Shown: one piece after another, positions 51,169 to 60,211 of the stretch
Layout: every line of letters begins with the position of its first letter
Numbering within the stretch: the stretch's first letter is position 1
Assembly: GCA_910589555.1 (NCBI GenBank)
Contig: CAJUTE010000006.1
Span: forward strand, 34,348 to 98,347
Direction of reading: 5' to 3'
Source of the DNA: an uncultured Muribaculum sp.
GTDB lineage: Bacteria; Bacteroidota; Bacteroidia; Bacteroidales; Muribaculaceae
DNA length: 64,000 nucleotides
Notes under the pieces: generated by a model
What the model saw: the letters and a program-made list of their open reading frames with translations, nothing else
Told to the model about the DNA's origin: nothing
The model's database searches: none
Position numbers and translations under genes: made by a program

Positions 51169-52361
51169 AAAGTTTCGATTGTGTCGAGAATGTCACCGGC
51201 GACCTCCGCCTTTGATTTCATGCTGAATGGAAGCGCACGTCCATCAGCCGTGTATATGGTCACCTTATTGGTATCGGTTCCAAATCCCGCTCCGGCATCG
51301 CGCAGCGAGTTAAGCACGATCATGTCAAGATGCTTTGACGCAAGCTTGCCCTGAGCGTTAGTCTCCTCATGGTCAGTCTCAAGCGCAAATCCCACCAATA
51401 TCTGTCCCGGGCGTTTTGCTCCGCCGAGAGTTTTGGCAATGTCAGGATTCTTAACAAGCTCGATCACAGGCGCATCATGCCCTTCGCGTTTTATCTTTTT
51501 ATCGCTCGAATGAGCCGGAGCATAATCAGCCACAGCCGCACACATCACGGCAATGTCGCTGTCGCCAAAATGAGCCTCGCAAGCTTCAAGCATCTGCCGT
51601 GCCGACTCCACTTTAACCACATTTATGCCGCGTCCCGACACTTTAATGTCCACGGGACCGCTCACCAGAGTGACCTCAGCCCCACGGGATGCAGCCTCCT
51701 CGGCTATAGCATAGCCCATTTTCCCTGAGCTGTAATTGCCTATGAATCTCACCGGATCGATCTTCTCGTAGGTGGGACCGGCGGTGACAAGCACCTTTTT
51801 GCCTGAAAGTGTCTTCTGCTTGGCAAAAAACGCCTCAAGCGCCTTCACGATGTTCTCAGGCTCCTCCATCCTGCCTTTTCCTACAAGATGGCTCGCAAGC
51901 TCACCAACAGCCGGCTCTATGATGTGATTGCCATAGCTTTTCAGCAATTGCAGATTTCGGCAAGTCGACGGATGAGCCATCATGTCAAGATCCATAGCGG
52001 GAGCCACGAAAACCGGAGCCTTCGCCGAAAGATAAGTGGTCACAAGCATATTGTCGGCAACTCCATTTGCCATCTTTCCGATGGTCGAGGCGGTAGCCGG
52101 CGCTATCACCATCGCGTCAGCCCACAATCCGAGGTCGACATGGCTGTGCCATTCGCCGGTGTTGGCGGTGAAGAATTCACTCACCACCGGCTTTCCGCTG
52201 AGAGCCGACAATGTGACTGGCGTAATGAATTCCTTAGCCGAAGGCGTCATCACCACCTGCACTTCAGCGCCAGCCTTTATCAACAGACGCAAAAGATAAG
52301 CCGATTTATAGGCGGCTATGCCTCCGGTTATACCGAGTACTATGTGCTTTCCTTTCAACAT
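51165..52361 (-). CDS. coaBC: Bifunctional phosphopantothenoylcysteine decarboxylase/synthase
   Basis: A 398-residue bifunctional enzyme of coenzyme A synthesis. Residues 1-~180 are the FMN-dependent CoaC decarboxylase: LGITGGIAAYKSAYLLRLL, the active-site WHSHVDLGLWADAMVIAPATA and MANGVADN. Residues ~190-398 are the CoaB synthetase with VTAGPTYEKIDPVRFIGNYSSGKMG and a catalytic Lys region in ADYAPAHSSDKKIKREG. It overlaps DUF4835 by four bases and follows the exonuclease gene by 11 bases. Confidence 0.97.
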   Translation of the reverse strand: MLKGKHIVLGITGGIAAYKSAYLLRLLIKAGAEVQVVMTPSAKEFITPVTLSALSGKPVVSEFFTANTGEWHSHVDLGLWADAMVIAPATASTIGKMANGVADNMLVTTYLSAKAPVFVAPAMDLDMMAHPSTCRNLQLLKSYGNHIIEPAVGELASHLVGKGRMEEPENIVKALEAFFAKQKTLSGKKVLVTAGPTYEKIDPVRFIGNYSSGKMGYAIAEEAASRGAEVTLVSGPVDIKVSGRGINVVKVESARQMLEACEAHFGDSDIAVMCAAVADYAPAHSSDKKIKREGHDAPVIELVKNPDIAKTLGGAKRPGQILVGFALETDHEETNAQGKLASKHLDMIVLNSLRDAGAGFGTDTNKVTIYTADGRALPFSMKSKAEVAGDILDTIETL

Positions 52362-52372
52362 CAGCCTGCCTG

Positions 52373-53134
52373 TTATTTGATTCTCATTCTTATGCGGGTT
52401 ATGACCTGCTTGGTGTTTTCGGCAAATTCGCCCTGCATCATCCAGCTATAATAGCTCGGTTCGCGGGCAAAAACCTTTTCCACCTCCTGACCCTTGTATT
52501 TACCGAAATTAAACACCTCTTTGCCCGCTTCATTAAATATGATTCTGCCCATGAGATCGGCGTTCTTGTTCATGGTAGAAAATTCGGCAAGATAAGCTAT
52601 GTCGTTTTTCAACGAAGGATAGCGGTCAAGCTGAGCCTTCAGCACCTCGTATGTGGCACGGGTGTCGGCATTCGCCGAGTGTGCCGCTTCCAGATCCTTT
52701 CCGCAATAGAACTTATAAGCCGCCACAAGCGTGCGTTGCTCCATCTTATGAAAGATGTTCTGGACATCGACAAAGTTATGGCGAGCCATGTCAATCTCCA
52801 CACCGGCTGTGGCAAACTCCTGCATGAGAAGAGGCACGTCGAAGCGGTTGGAGTTGAATCCGGCGATATCGCATCCCTGAAACACTCTGGCAAGCTCCTT
52901 TGCCACATCCTTGAACCGGGGACAATCCTTCACATCATCATCAGTGATGTGATGCACGGCAGTCGCTTCAGCAGGAATAGGCATCCCGGGATTGACTCGG
53001 AGTGTCTTTTCCTCCTCTTCTCCCGAAGGAAGCACCTTTATGTAGGAAATCTCTACGATTTTGTCGCGAAGTATATTGACACCGGTAGTTTCAAGGTCAA
53101 AGAAAACTATCGGCTTCTTTAATTGCAATTCCAT
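52373..53134 (-). CDS. DnaQ-like 3'-5' exonuclease
   Basis: A 253-residue DEDDh exonuclease. Motif I is FFDLETTG (Asp13 and Glu15), motif II has NSNRFDVPLL and motif III is HSANADT, with the His-x5-Asp form of DEDDh enzymes. The C-terminal part (FNFGKYKGQEVEKVFAREPSYYSWMMQGEF) resembles the domain that follows many Bacteroidota exonucleases. It lies 14 bases after dnaN and may provide proofreading, though the polymerase partner is not shown by sequence. Confidence 0.9.
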   Translation of the reverse strand: MELQLKKPIVFFDLETTGVNILRDKIVEISYIKVLPSGEEEEKTLRVNPGMPIPAEATAVHHITDDDVKDCPRFKDVAKELARVFQGCDIAGFNSNRFDVPLLMQEFATAGVEIDMARHNFVDVQNIFHKMEQRTLVAAYKFYCGKDLEAAHSANADTRATYEVLKAQLDRYPSLKNDIAYLAEFSTMNKNADLMGRIIFNEAGKEVFNFGKYKGQEVEKVFAREPSYYSWMMQGEFAENTKQVITRIRMRIK

Positions 53135-53148
53135 TTAGGCGTAAGATC

Positions 53149-54282
53149 TTAAAAGTCAGTGACGGTCATCGGCATAAGCAACATCAGAAGATCATCGGCG
53201 GCACCCTCTTCCTGAGTGGGAAGGAACACACCGGGACGGCTCGGATCCGACAACTTGATCACCATGTCATTAGTCGACAATGTGCTTGTGATTTCAATCA
53301 GATAAGGAGCGCTGAAGCCTATCACCATCTCTCTGCCGGTGAAGTCGCAAAGCACCTCTTCACGAGCCGATGTGCAGAAATTATTGTCGGCGGCGCGGAG
53401 TGTCATCTTGTCAGGTTCGATCTTGAACTTCACAAGTCCGTGTCCGGGATCCACAAACACGGCTACGCGGCGTATCGCGTTGAGGAACTGATGACGGTCG
53501 ACAGTGAGCACGTAAGGGTTATCAACCGGAATAACGCGGTTATAATCGGGGAAAGAACCCTTGATGAAGCGGCAAGAGAACTTATAGGACGGAGTTTCAA
53601 ATGTCGCGCTCTTGGGAGTGATGGTGATATTCACCTGCTGCTCCTTGGCAAACACATTCTTAAGCACTGCCGCCGGCTTGACAGGAAGGATGAAAGAGCC
53701 CTCATGTCCCGGAGCGGCTACGCTGTTGCGATAGCGCACGAGCTTACGTGTGTCGGTAGCAACAAATGTGATCGAATCAGGCTTGATGTCCCACAGGATA
53801 CCCATCATCTGCGGACGAAGGTCGTCATTGCCCACTGCGAAAAGGGTGTTGTCGATCCCTTTAAGCATCTGATCCACCGGATAGGTGAACGAGAATGTCG
53901 CAGCATCCCCCTCGGTTGATTCATTGGAAGGATACTCGTTGCCGTTAAGAGCGATGAAGCTGTAGTTACCGTTGCTGTAGTTTATCTCTACCGACAGATT
54001 ATCGTCATTGATCGAAAATTCAATGCCTTGGTCGGGCATCTCTTTCAAGAGATCCACAAGACGGCGCGCGTCGATACAGAATTTGCCACTCCCTTCCGAA
54101 TCCATCACTTCAAGATGAGCCACCAATGTATTTTCCAAATCCGATGCCGTAACGGTCAGCGAATTATCATTTAGCTCAAACAGGAAATTATTAAGAATCG
54201 TCAGCGCGTTCTTAGAGTTAATCACCTTACTCACTGCCGATACGCAGTTGTAAAGAGTCTTGCTCGATACATTGAATTTCAT
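53149..54282 (-). CDS. dnaN: DNA polymerase III beta sliding clamp
   Basis: A 377-residue sliding clamp made of three similar beta-clamp domains. The start (MKFNVSSKTLYNCVSAVSKVINSKNALTIL is the typical opening), the middle QMMGILWDIKPDSITFVATDTRKLVRYR and the C-terminal LLMLLMPM segment match DnaN. It heads the dnaN-exonuclease-coaBC-DUF4835-recN-rlmB run, all on the minus strand with gaps of 4-20 bases. A TATTTTTG -7 element lies at 54328-54321. The usual dnaA neighbour is absent, so this is not an origin region. Confidence 0.97.
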   Translation of the reverse strand: MKFNVSSKTLYNCVSAVSKVINSKNALTILNNFLFELNDNSLTVTASDLENTLVAHLEVMDSEGSGKFCIDARRLVDLLKEMPDQGIEFSINDDNLSVEINYSNGNYSFIALNGNEYPSNESTEGDAATFSFTYPVDQMLKGIDNTLFAVGNDDLRPQMMGILWDIKPDSITFVATDTRKLVRYRNSVAAPGHEGSFILPVKPAAVLKNVFAKEQQVNITITPKSATFETPSYKFSCRFIKGSFPDYNRVIPVDNPYVLTVDRHQFLNAIRRVAVFVDPGHGLVKFKIEPDKMTLRAADNNFCTSAREEVLCDFTGREMVIGFSAPYLIEITSTLSTNDMVIKLSDPSRPGVFLPTQEEGAADDLLMLLMPMTVTDF

Positions 54283-54441
54283 ATACTATAATTTTATTTC
54301 TGTTTTTCCTTATTAACTTACAAAAATAGCAATTTCCATCCAATTCTCACCTATTTTTCCTCCAATAAATAAATCACCCTGAAATTTTACGTCCCAATCA
54401 GAGCCCGACATCAATATCGCGAACTCCGTTCCAAACCAATT

Positions 54442-54462
54442 ATTATTTTTCACAAAAATAAT
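54442..54462. repeat. Palindrome ATTATTTTT-N3-AAAAATAAT, distal copy
   Basis: Perfect 9-bp arms around CAC, identical in both arms to the copy at 54592-54612. A further AAAAATAAT follows at about 54470. Confidence 0.8.
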
Positions 54463-54569
54463 TTTCCACAAAAATAATCCACACCACCTACACCACAACA
54501 TAGCACTGAATCATCCTTGCAGCTACGCTTCATCTTAAAATATTTCGGCATACGCAATATATTTATGAA

Positions 54570-54612
54570 TTTGGCTTAATCGAAATTTATTATTATTTTT
54601 ACGAAAAATAAT
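54570..54612 (+). promoter_or_regulatory. Promoter and operator-like palindrome of the DUF234 ATPase gene
   Basis: TTTG (54570-54573), 20 bases, then TATTTTTA (54594-54601) fits the promoter with one mismatch. The perfect 9-3-9 palindrome ATTATTTTT-ACG-AAAAATAAT (54592-54612) covers the -7 element and the likely start site. Confidence 0.55.
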
Positions 54613-54629
54613 TTTTGCTCAAAATAATT

Positions 54630-56021
54630 ATGGAATTTCTTGACCGTACAGATGAGATAGCCGAACTAAAAAGAGTGCTTAACACTGCAACTCCGGCAAA
54701 ATTTGTCGTTGTTTATGGGCGTAGGCGACTTGGGAAGTCTACTCTCATAAAACGCGTGCTTTCTGCCGACGATATTTACTATATGGCAGGAGATTTGGTC
54801 GACAATGTCCAGCTGGAAATGCTTCAGGAGCTCCTTTCGCAGAAGTTTCCGGAGATTGGGATGGCGAAATTTTCAGGCTGGGAGGAACTGTTGCTTATGC
54901 TCAATCGATTGACCGATCAGCAATTCACGTTGTGTCTCGATGAATTTCCCTACATGGTGAAGCATTCCCCTGAGCTGCCATCTATCCTCCAGCGGATTCT
55001 CGATTCAAAGACACTGAAATACAACCTCATCATCTGCGGAAGCTCACAACGAATGATGCAGGAAATGATTCTCAGCCAAAGCGAACCGCTTTATGGTCGT
55101 GCCGATGCCATCCTTGATGTGCGACCTATTCCATTGCCATTTTTACAGAAGGGGCTGCATATCGATGCAATTTCAACCATCGAGGAATACAGTGTATGGG
55201 GCGGTGTGCCAAGATATTGGGAACTTAGGGAGGAGTATGCCTCCCTTAAAGAAGCTATTAGAGGAATGATGCTTGGCACGACAACTGTGTTGTATGACGA
55301 GCCGAAGAAACTGTTTCTTGACGATATGAAAGCGACAGTGCAGTCGGAATCATTAATGGCGGTAATCGCAGGGGGAGCAAACCGCCTTTCCGAAATAGCC
55401 TCACGCATGGGACGCGAAGCCACATCACTGTCAGCCCCGCTTGACAAATTGATTCAAATGACCTATATCCGCAGGGAGATTCCATTTGGAGACAGTCCGA
55501 AAAAATCGAAGAAAGGGATATACCGAATAAACGACCCAATGATGGATTTCTACTACTCATTTATCATGCCAAACATATCAAACCTTGCTCGAGGACGCAA
55601 AGCTATTGTTATGGAGGAGATAGAGCGAGATTTCACAGGTTACGTTTCGCTGCACTGGGAACACCTATGCCGTGAGGCTATAAGCGGAAACATGATGTTT
55701 GGTCACCGCTGGAGCGAGGCAAGAAGATGGTGGGGAACAGTCCCGGGCGAGGAGAAAGGATCATTCAGAGAAATGGAGTTTGATGTCATTGCAGAATCCA
55801 CTGATGGCAACGCCCTGTTGATAGGCGAATGCAAGTGGACAAATCCGGAAATAGCATCGGAACTGCACCGAAAATTATTAGACAAAGCCAACCGATTACC
55901 ATTTGCGAAAGGCAAGGAAATAATAACGGTTCTATTCCTTAAGAATAAACCCAAAGACGCTCCGGCGCCCATAAACATACTATATCCCGAGGATATCATC
56001 CAGGCTATGCTTGGCGATTAA
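54630..56021 (+). CDS. Orphan ATPase with DUF234 domain
   Basis: A 463-residue archaeal-type ATPase (ATPase_2) with a C-terminal DUF234 domain. Walker A is GRRRLGKS (30-37), Walker B is in FTLCLDEFPYMV (~95-106) and LIICGSSQRMM supplies a sensor. The C-terminal DUF234 region (~320-463) has EMEFDVIAESTDGNALLIGECKW, which carries the Glu-x-Lys of PD-(D/E)XK nucleases. The ATG at 54630 is chosen over a frame that starts five codons earlier without ATG. The gene stands alone with its own promoter/palindrome and a shared terminator with the MFS gene. These ATPases are widespread and multi-copy in Bacteroidota and archaea; their function is unknown. Confidence 0.85.
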   Translation: MEFLDRTDEIAELKRVLNTATPAKFVVVYGRRRLGKSTLIKRVLSADDIYYMAGDLVDNVQLEMLQELLSQKFPEIGMAKFSGWEELLLMLNRLTDQQFTLCLDEFPYMVKHSPELPSILQRILDSKTLKYNLIICGSSQRMMQEMILSQSEPLYGRADAILDVRPIPLPFLQKGLHIDAISTIEEYSVWGGVPRYWELREEYASLKEAIRGMMLGTTTVLYDEPKKLFLDDMKATVQSESLMAVIAGGANRLSEIASRMGREATSLSAPLDKLIQMTYIRREIPFGDSPKKSKKGIYRINDPMMDFYYSFIMPNISNLARGRKAIVMEEIERDFTGYVSLHWEHLCREAISGNMMFGHRWSEARRWWGTVPGEEKGSFREMEFDVIAESTDGNALLIGECKWTNPEIASELHRKLLDKANRLPFAKGKEIITVLFLKNKPKDAPAPINILYPEDIIQAMLGD

Positions 56022-56079
56022 TAAGGTAGTTGCTTAAACCTCTTTATGCCACCTGACACTACTGCATAAGCCTCAACAA

Positions 56080-56116
56080 AAAATCCATGAACCGAATATC
56101 TCGATCCATGGATTTT
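56080..56116. terminator. Bidirectional terminator
   Basis: AAAATCCATG (56080-56089) pairs with CATGGATTTT (56107-56116), with A and T runs on both flanks. It separates the convergent DUF234 ATPase and MFS genes. Confidence 0.85.
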
Positions 56117-56162
56117 ATTGTTGTTTTGCCGAGGTCAGAGCCTGACCATGACAATGCGATTT

Positions 56163-57614
56163 TTACAGATTGGCGTTGTTTTCGCCTTCCGACTCCATGA
56201 GCTTCTCCTCATCGTTCTTCACGATATTGGGAAGTTCAAGTCCGTAATGGTTCTTGGCATCGACTATCTTCAGCCATATACCGAAGAGCAACGCCAGCAC
56301 GCCGAGCGATGCGAAAAGCAGCATCGGGTTGGTGTAATTATAATCCATCGGGTCGGTCACGCCGGGATTGGAAGCGGTGAGCACCTGACCGATCAATATC
56401 GGGAAGAGAGCCAGACCGATGTTCTGCACCCAGAAGATGAGCGAATAAGCGCTGCCCAGGAAACGAGCCTCCATGATCTTGGGAACCGAAGGCCACAACG
56501 CAGCGGGCACAAGCGAGAACGACACGCCGAGAATGACGATAGCCGAGAACGCAAGAGCCTCGCTCGGGAACACCGGAAGAAGCAACGCGAAAGTAAGGTG
56601 GCACACAATCATCAGGATAGCGCCAAGGATGAGCATCGAAGCGCCCTTACCCTTGCGGTCAAGATAATAGCCCAGAAGCGGAGTGAGCACCATAGCGCCC
56701 ATCGGGAACCAACGGAATATGTCGGCGGCGGTTGTTGCCGATATGTGAAGCGTGCATTGAAGCATATTGGCGGCATAACGCTGGAACGGGAAGATAGCCG
56801 AATAATATAGCACACACAGCATGGCAACGATCCAGAACAGTTTGCTGCCGAATATTTTGCCCACATCGCTCAGCTTGAATTCCTCCTCGGCGGGTTCAGC
56901 CGCTGCATCACGGGCATCGCCGAGCTGCTTGTCAAGCTTGGTGTCGAAGAATGTGAACACGATGTAGCAGAGCAAACCCACTATGAGAAGGCAGGTACAG
57001 AAACCCACCGGAATAACAACCGTGGGATCATCCTTGCCCATCCAGTCGGCAAGACGCGGAGAAATCGAGAAGATCGCAAACACGCCAAGACGCGCGATAG
57101 CCATCTCAAGACCCATGGCAAGCGCCATCTCCTTGCCCTCAAACCATTTAGCGATAGCCTTCGACACGGTGATACCCGCCATTTCACAGCCGCAGCCGAA
57201 AATCATGAAACCGAATGCGGCAAGCTTGGCGCTTCCAGGCATCTCGACCCACCATGAGTTGAGCCACTGCTCTAAACCGGTGCCCTGAAACCAGCTACTC
57301 ACCGCATAGAACTTTATGCAGGCGCCGACCACCATGACCGATGCCGACAAAGTGCCGGTGAATCTCACCCCCATCTTGTCAAGGATGATACCCGCAAGAA
57401 TCAGGAATCCGAAAACATTAAGAATATACTCGGCGCCGGCATAATAGCCGAAAGCGTCAGGCGACCATCCACGCTGAGTCTCTATCAAGGACTGCAACGG
57501 CGACATAACATCGACAAACATATAGGCGAAGAACATCATCGATGCCACAAGAATCAATGCTGTCCAACGAGCCCATGCTTTATCGTTGATCAGTTGTTTT
57601 ACTTTTTCTGTCAT
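56163..57614 (-). CDS. Major facilitator superfamily transporter
   Basis: A 483-residue inner-membrane transporter with 12 predicted helices and a central cytoplasmic loop (~190-260, including an acidic DAAAEPAEEEFKL stretch) between two six-helix halves. The N-terminal half has FAYMFVDVMSPLQSLIETQRGWS and the loop-2/3 motif region LDKMGVRFTG; the second half has YYLDRKGKGASMLILG. It is of the oxalate/formate or sugar-phosphate antiporter-like branch, but the substrate is not deducible. A TAATTTTG -7 element lies at 57653-57646. The gene stands alone. Confidence 0.9.
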   Translation of the reverse strand: MTEKVKQLINDKAWARWTALILVASMMFFAYMFVDVMSPLQSLIETQRGWSPDAFGYYAGAEYILNVFGFLILAGIILDKMGVRFTGTLSASVMVVGACIKFYAVSSWFQGTGLEQWLNSWWVEMPGSAKLAAFGFMIFGCGCEMAGITVSKAIAKWFEGKEMALAMGLEMAIARLGVFAIFSISPRLADWMGKDDPTVVIPVGFCTCLLIVGLLCYIVFTFFDTKLDKQLGDARDAAAEPAEEEFKLSDVGKIFGSKLFWIVAMLCVLYYSAIFPFQRYAANMLQCTLHISATTAADIFRWFPMGAMVLTPLLGYYLDRKGKGASMLILGAILMIVCHLTFALLLPVFPSEALAFSAIVILGVSFSLVPAALWPSVPKIMEARFLGSAYSLIFWVQNIGLALFPILIGQVLTASNPGVTDPMDYNYTNPMLLFASLGVLALLFGIWLKIVDAKNHYGLELPNIVKNDEEKLMESEGENNANL

Positions 57615-57645
57615 ATCAATTGAACTTTGTGATAATAATTTTCTA

Positions 57646-57653
57646 CAAAATTA
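57646..57653 (-). promoter_or_regulatory. -7 element of the MFS gene
   Basis: TAATTTTG on the minus strand matches TAnnTTTG, about 32 bases before the ATG at 57614. No clear -33 box. Confidence 0.5.
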
Positions 57654-57717
57654 AAGAAAATCACGTTAATGACAGAAATATTCAGTAAATTCGTAACATA
57701 TTTTTCCTTTTTACGTC

Positions 57718-58851
57718 ATGTACAAACAGCGTCCCTATACATTTGACCGCGTTGTAAGGCTCGTGATAACCTGCATCGTCATCTGTGCCGCGATATGGCT
57801 CATCAGCATTCTGAAAGGTGTTCTGCTCCCATTCTGTGTAGCTTGCCTTGTGGCATATCTATTCGAGCCGTTTGTGCAGTTCAACCGCCGGTTGCTGAAA
57901 CTGAAGGGGCGCGTAATCGCCATATTCGTAACCCTGTTTGAAGCCACATTCCTCTTTGGCGTGCTGTGCTACATCCTCATCCCGATGATAACTTCCGAGA
58001 TGCACCACATGGCACATCTGCTGAAAATATATTCCGAAACCGAACTCGACATACCCTTCCTCCCTGAAAAATTCCACGAGATAATCAAGCGCTACATCGA
58101 CTTCAACTATCTGGCAGCCCTACTCTCCGACCATGACCAGATGAAACTCGTAGAGGCAGCGATACAATCGGTGTGGAGTCTTCTCAGCAGCGGAATAGCC
58201 ATGATAATAGGGCTGTTCAGTTGGCTGATAGTGTTCCTGTATGTCATCTTCATAATGCTTGACTACGAAAAACTCGCCAAAGGGTTCCGCCGCATGGTGC
58301 CCGCTCCCTACCGCAAAACCATTTTCAAAATCGGCAATGACATCCAGCGGTCCATGAACCACTATTTCCGCGGACAGGCGTTGGTGGCTCTATGCGTGGG
58401 CGTGCTCTTCTGCATCGGCTTCCTCATCATCGATATGCCTCTCGCCATCATCCTCGGGCTGTTCATCGGAGTGCTAAACATGGTGCCCTACCTGCAACTC
58501 ATTTCACTCGTTCCGGCGATACTTCTGTGCCTGGTATGCTCTGTCGATTCCGGAGTGGATTTTTGGATTATTTTCTGGAAATGCATGGCTGTCTATTGCA
58601 TCGTTCAGGCGATACAGGACCTCTTTCTCACACCCAAGATCATGGGAAAGGCGATGGGGCTGAACCCGGCGATAATATTGCTGTCGCTCTCTATATGGGG
58701 AACTCTGCTCGGATTCCTCGGGCTCATCATAGCATTGCCGCTCACCACACTGCTGCTCGCCTATTACGACGAATATCTCATAATCATACAGCAGCGACGG
58801 AAACGCGACGAGCCAAAGAGCATCGAAAGCGCCAAACAGCCGGAAAAATAA
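57718..58851 (+). CDS. AI-2E/PerM-family membrane permease
   Basis: A 377-residue inner-membrane protein of the AI-2E transporter (PerM) family with about eight helices. Family landmarks are the early GVLLPFCVACLVAYLFEPFVQ, the helix around FIGVLNMVPYLQLISLVPA and the C-terminal FLTPKIMGKAMGLNPAIILLSLSIWGTLLGFLGLIIALPLT. Despite the name, most members are not shown to export AI-2; sodium or proton antiport is known for some. It is convergent with the DUF2007-mltG pair, 12 bases apart. Confidence 0.9.
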   Translation: MYKQRPYTFDRVVRLVITCIVICAAIWLISILKGVLLPFCVACLVAYLFEPFVQFNRRLLKLKGRVIAIFVTLFEATFLFGVLCYILIPMITSEMHHMAHLLKIYSETELDIPFLPEKFHEIIKRYIDFNYLAALLSDHDQMKLVEAAIQSVWSLLSSGIAMIIGLFSWLIVFLYVIFIMLDYEKLAKGFRRMVPAPYRKTIFKIGNDIQRSMNHYFRGQALVALCVGVLFCIGFLIIDMPLAIILGLFIGVLNMVPYLQLISLVPAILLCLVCSVDSGVDFWIIFWKCMAVYCIVQAIQDLFLTPKIMGKAMGLNPAIILLSLSIWGTLLGFLGLIIALPLTTLLLAYYDEYLIIIQQRRKRDEPKSIESAKQPEK

Positions 58852-58863
58852 CCGGCGACACCA

Positions 58864-59109
58864 TCACGCCTCATCGGCATTGCCGGCAAGCAACCGGCGC
58901 GCCTCCTCAAGGTCACGCCGGAATATAAGCAATCTTATCTCACCGAGCGACGTGACCGTGATAGGATACACGCTCGACATGATCTCATTATTGATTATAC
59001 ACGGGATGCCGTTGGTCTCAAGCACACCTTTGGCTATATACGCGTCGACATCACTGTAATATGTGTCAAGCAGGATCAAGTCATCATCCTTTTCCATATC
59101 GCGGTTCAT
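58864..59109 (-). CDS. DUF2007 family small protein
   Basis: An 81-residue cytoplasmic protein with the DUF2007 (putative signal-transducing) pattern: LLDTYYSDVDAYIAKGVLETNGIPCIINNE, then a ...TVTSLGEIRLLIFRRDLEEARRLL end. The family folds as a beta-alpha ferredoxin-like unit and may relay signals; the function is unproven. Its ATG at 59109 overlaps the mltG stop (ATGA), so translation is coupled. A second ATG at residue 5 is possible. Confidence 0.85.
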   Translation of the reverse strand: MNRDMEKDDDLILLDTYYSDVDAYIAKGVLETNGIPCIINNEIMSSVYPITVTSLGEIRLLIFRRDLEEARRLLAGNADEA

Positions 59110-60122
59110 TTTATCCCTCTCGCATTAAGAGCCTTATGATATTTACGGGCATTAGCCTGATGGCTGCTGTAGTCCGAGGCGAAATTATGCCTTCCTGAAA
59201 AGTCCTCCTTGGCACACATATATAGATAGTTATGCGGCTTGGAGTTAAGCGTGGCATCAAGTGTAGCCGCATCGGCTATCCTTATTGGACCCGGAGGAAG
59301 CCCCGCATTCAGATAAGTGTTGTAAGGTGAATTCACATTAAGATGCACACCCTTGATGCGGCGCAGCGAAAAATCGCCCACCGCGAATTTCACAGTAGGG
59401 TCAGCCTGCAATTTCATCCCCTTGTGCACACGGTTGAGATAGAGCCGCGCCACAGTGCCGCGTTCGCCGCGGTTATTAGTCTCCTCCTCGGCTATCGAAG
59501 CCACCGTAGCCACCTGCACCGGGGTGAGCCCCATCGACTTTGCCTTGGCTCGCCTCTCATCATTCCAGAATCGGTTACGATGCCCGGCAAGAGTGCTGAC
59601 TATCTTTTCCGGCGAGGCAGTCCAATAAAACTCATACGTGTCAGGAAGAAAAGCCGCCGGATATTCAGCACGCTTGAACCCCATGCCGGGGAGCAGCGAG
59701 TCACACGCCGCAAGAAAAGATGCCGAGTCGCCCTCCACACACGATGCCACGCGTGACGCAAGCTGATTCATGGTGCGGATATTATTGAACGTGAGCTTGA
59801 CCGGAGTCTGGGCGCGGTTTTTCAATGTGCGGTAGATTTTCATTGGCGAGCTTCCCGGCTCGATGCGGTAAGCGCCATGAGCCCGCGAGGCGTCACCGCC
59901 AAACAATGACCACAGCACGGCAGCCCGCGAACCGGTCACACCAAGCGAAGACGACAGTTCTGACTTGACATCCCCGTCGCTTGCTCCGCTCCTCACATAA
60001 ATCCAGCAAGGCTCGTCGCCTGAATAGCCCGACCAGAGAAACAAACAGCAAGCCACCAGCAAGGCGGCAATAACAGCCGCCACTGACACCGATATTATCG
60101 TGATTGCTTTTTTCGCTTTCAT
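59106..60122 (-). CDS. mltG: Endolytic murein transglycosylase MltG
   Basis: A 338-residue inner-membrane glycan-cleaving enzyme that releases nascent peptidoglycan strands. After one N-terminal helix (IISVSVAAVIAALLVACCLFLW) come the LysM-like subdomain and the YceG catalytic domain with VASIAEEETN, whose first Glu (Glu212 from the ATG at 60122) matches the catalytic Glu of E. coli MltG. Further signatures are ADPTVKFAVGD and SPYNTYLNAGLPPGPI. The ATG at 60122 is chosen because the longer frame (60167) would begin inside the -7 element at 60172-60165. It is the first gene of the mltG-DUF2007 pair. Confidence 0.95.
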   Translation of the reverse strand: MKAKKAITIISVSVAAVIAALLVACCLFLWSGYSGDEPCWIYVRSGASDGDVKSELSSSLGVTGSRAAVLWSLFGGDASRAHGAYRIEPGSSPMKIYRTLKNRAQTPVKLTFNNIRTMNQLASRVASCVEGDSASFLAACDSLLPGMGFKRAEYPAAFLPDTYEFYWTASPEKIVSTLAGHRNRFWNDERRAKAKSMGLTPVQVATVASIAEEETNNRGERGTVARLYLNRVHKGMKLQADPTVKFAVGDFSLRRIKGVHLNVNSPYNTYLNAGLPPGPIRIADAATLDATLNSKPHNYLYMCAKEDFSGRHNFASDYSSHQANARKYHKALNARGIK

Positions 60123-60164
60123 AACTACCCGTTTTTTACCGAGACAAGCGTCTCGTTTTCGCGG

Positions 60165-60196
60165 CAAAGTTAATAAAAACTATCCCCTCACCGCAA
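60165..60196 (-). promoter_or_regulatory. Promoter of the mltG gene
   Basis: TAACTTTG (60172-60165 on the minus strand) with TTG (60196-60194) 21 bases upstream. It decides the mltG start at 60122. Confidence 0.65.
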
Positions 60197-60211
60197 GAGA
60201 TGCAATTATAA

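Larger units (their letters stand above)
54283..54629. other. 347-base AT-rich divergent region between dnaN and the DUF234 ATPase
   Basis: No gene is visible here. It contains the dnaN -7 element (TATTTTTG, 54328-54321 minus), two identical 9-3-9 AT palindromes (54442-54462 and 54592-54612), a third half-copy (AAAAATAAT near 54470) and the promoter of the ATPase gene (54570-54601). Confidence 0.6.

Noticed and set aside
53149..54629. Replication origin next to dnaN
   Set aside because: The region is AT-rich but dnaA and clustered DnaA boxes are absent, and the repeats look like operator palindromes.
56118..56810. Plus-strand open frame of 230 codons opposite the MFS gene
   Set aside because: Basic, low-hydrophobicity translation with no domain, inside a clear 12-helix transporter gene.
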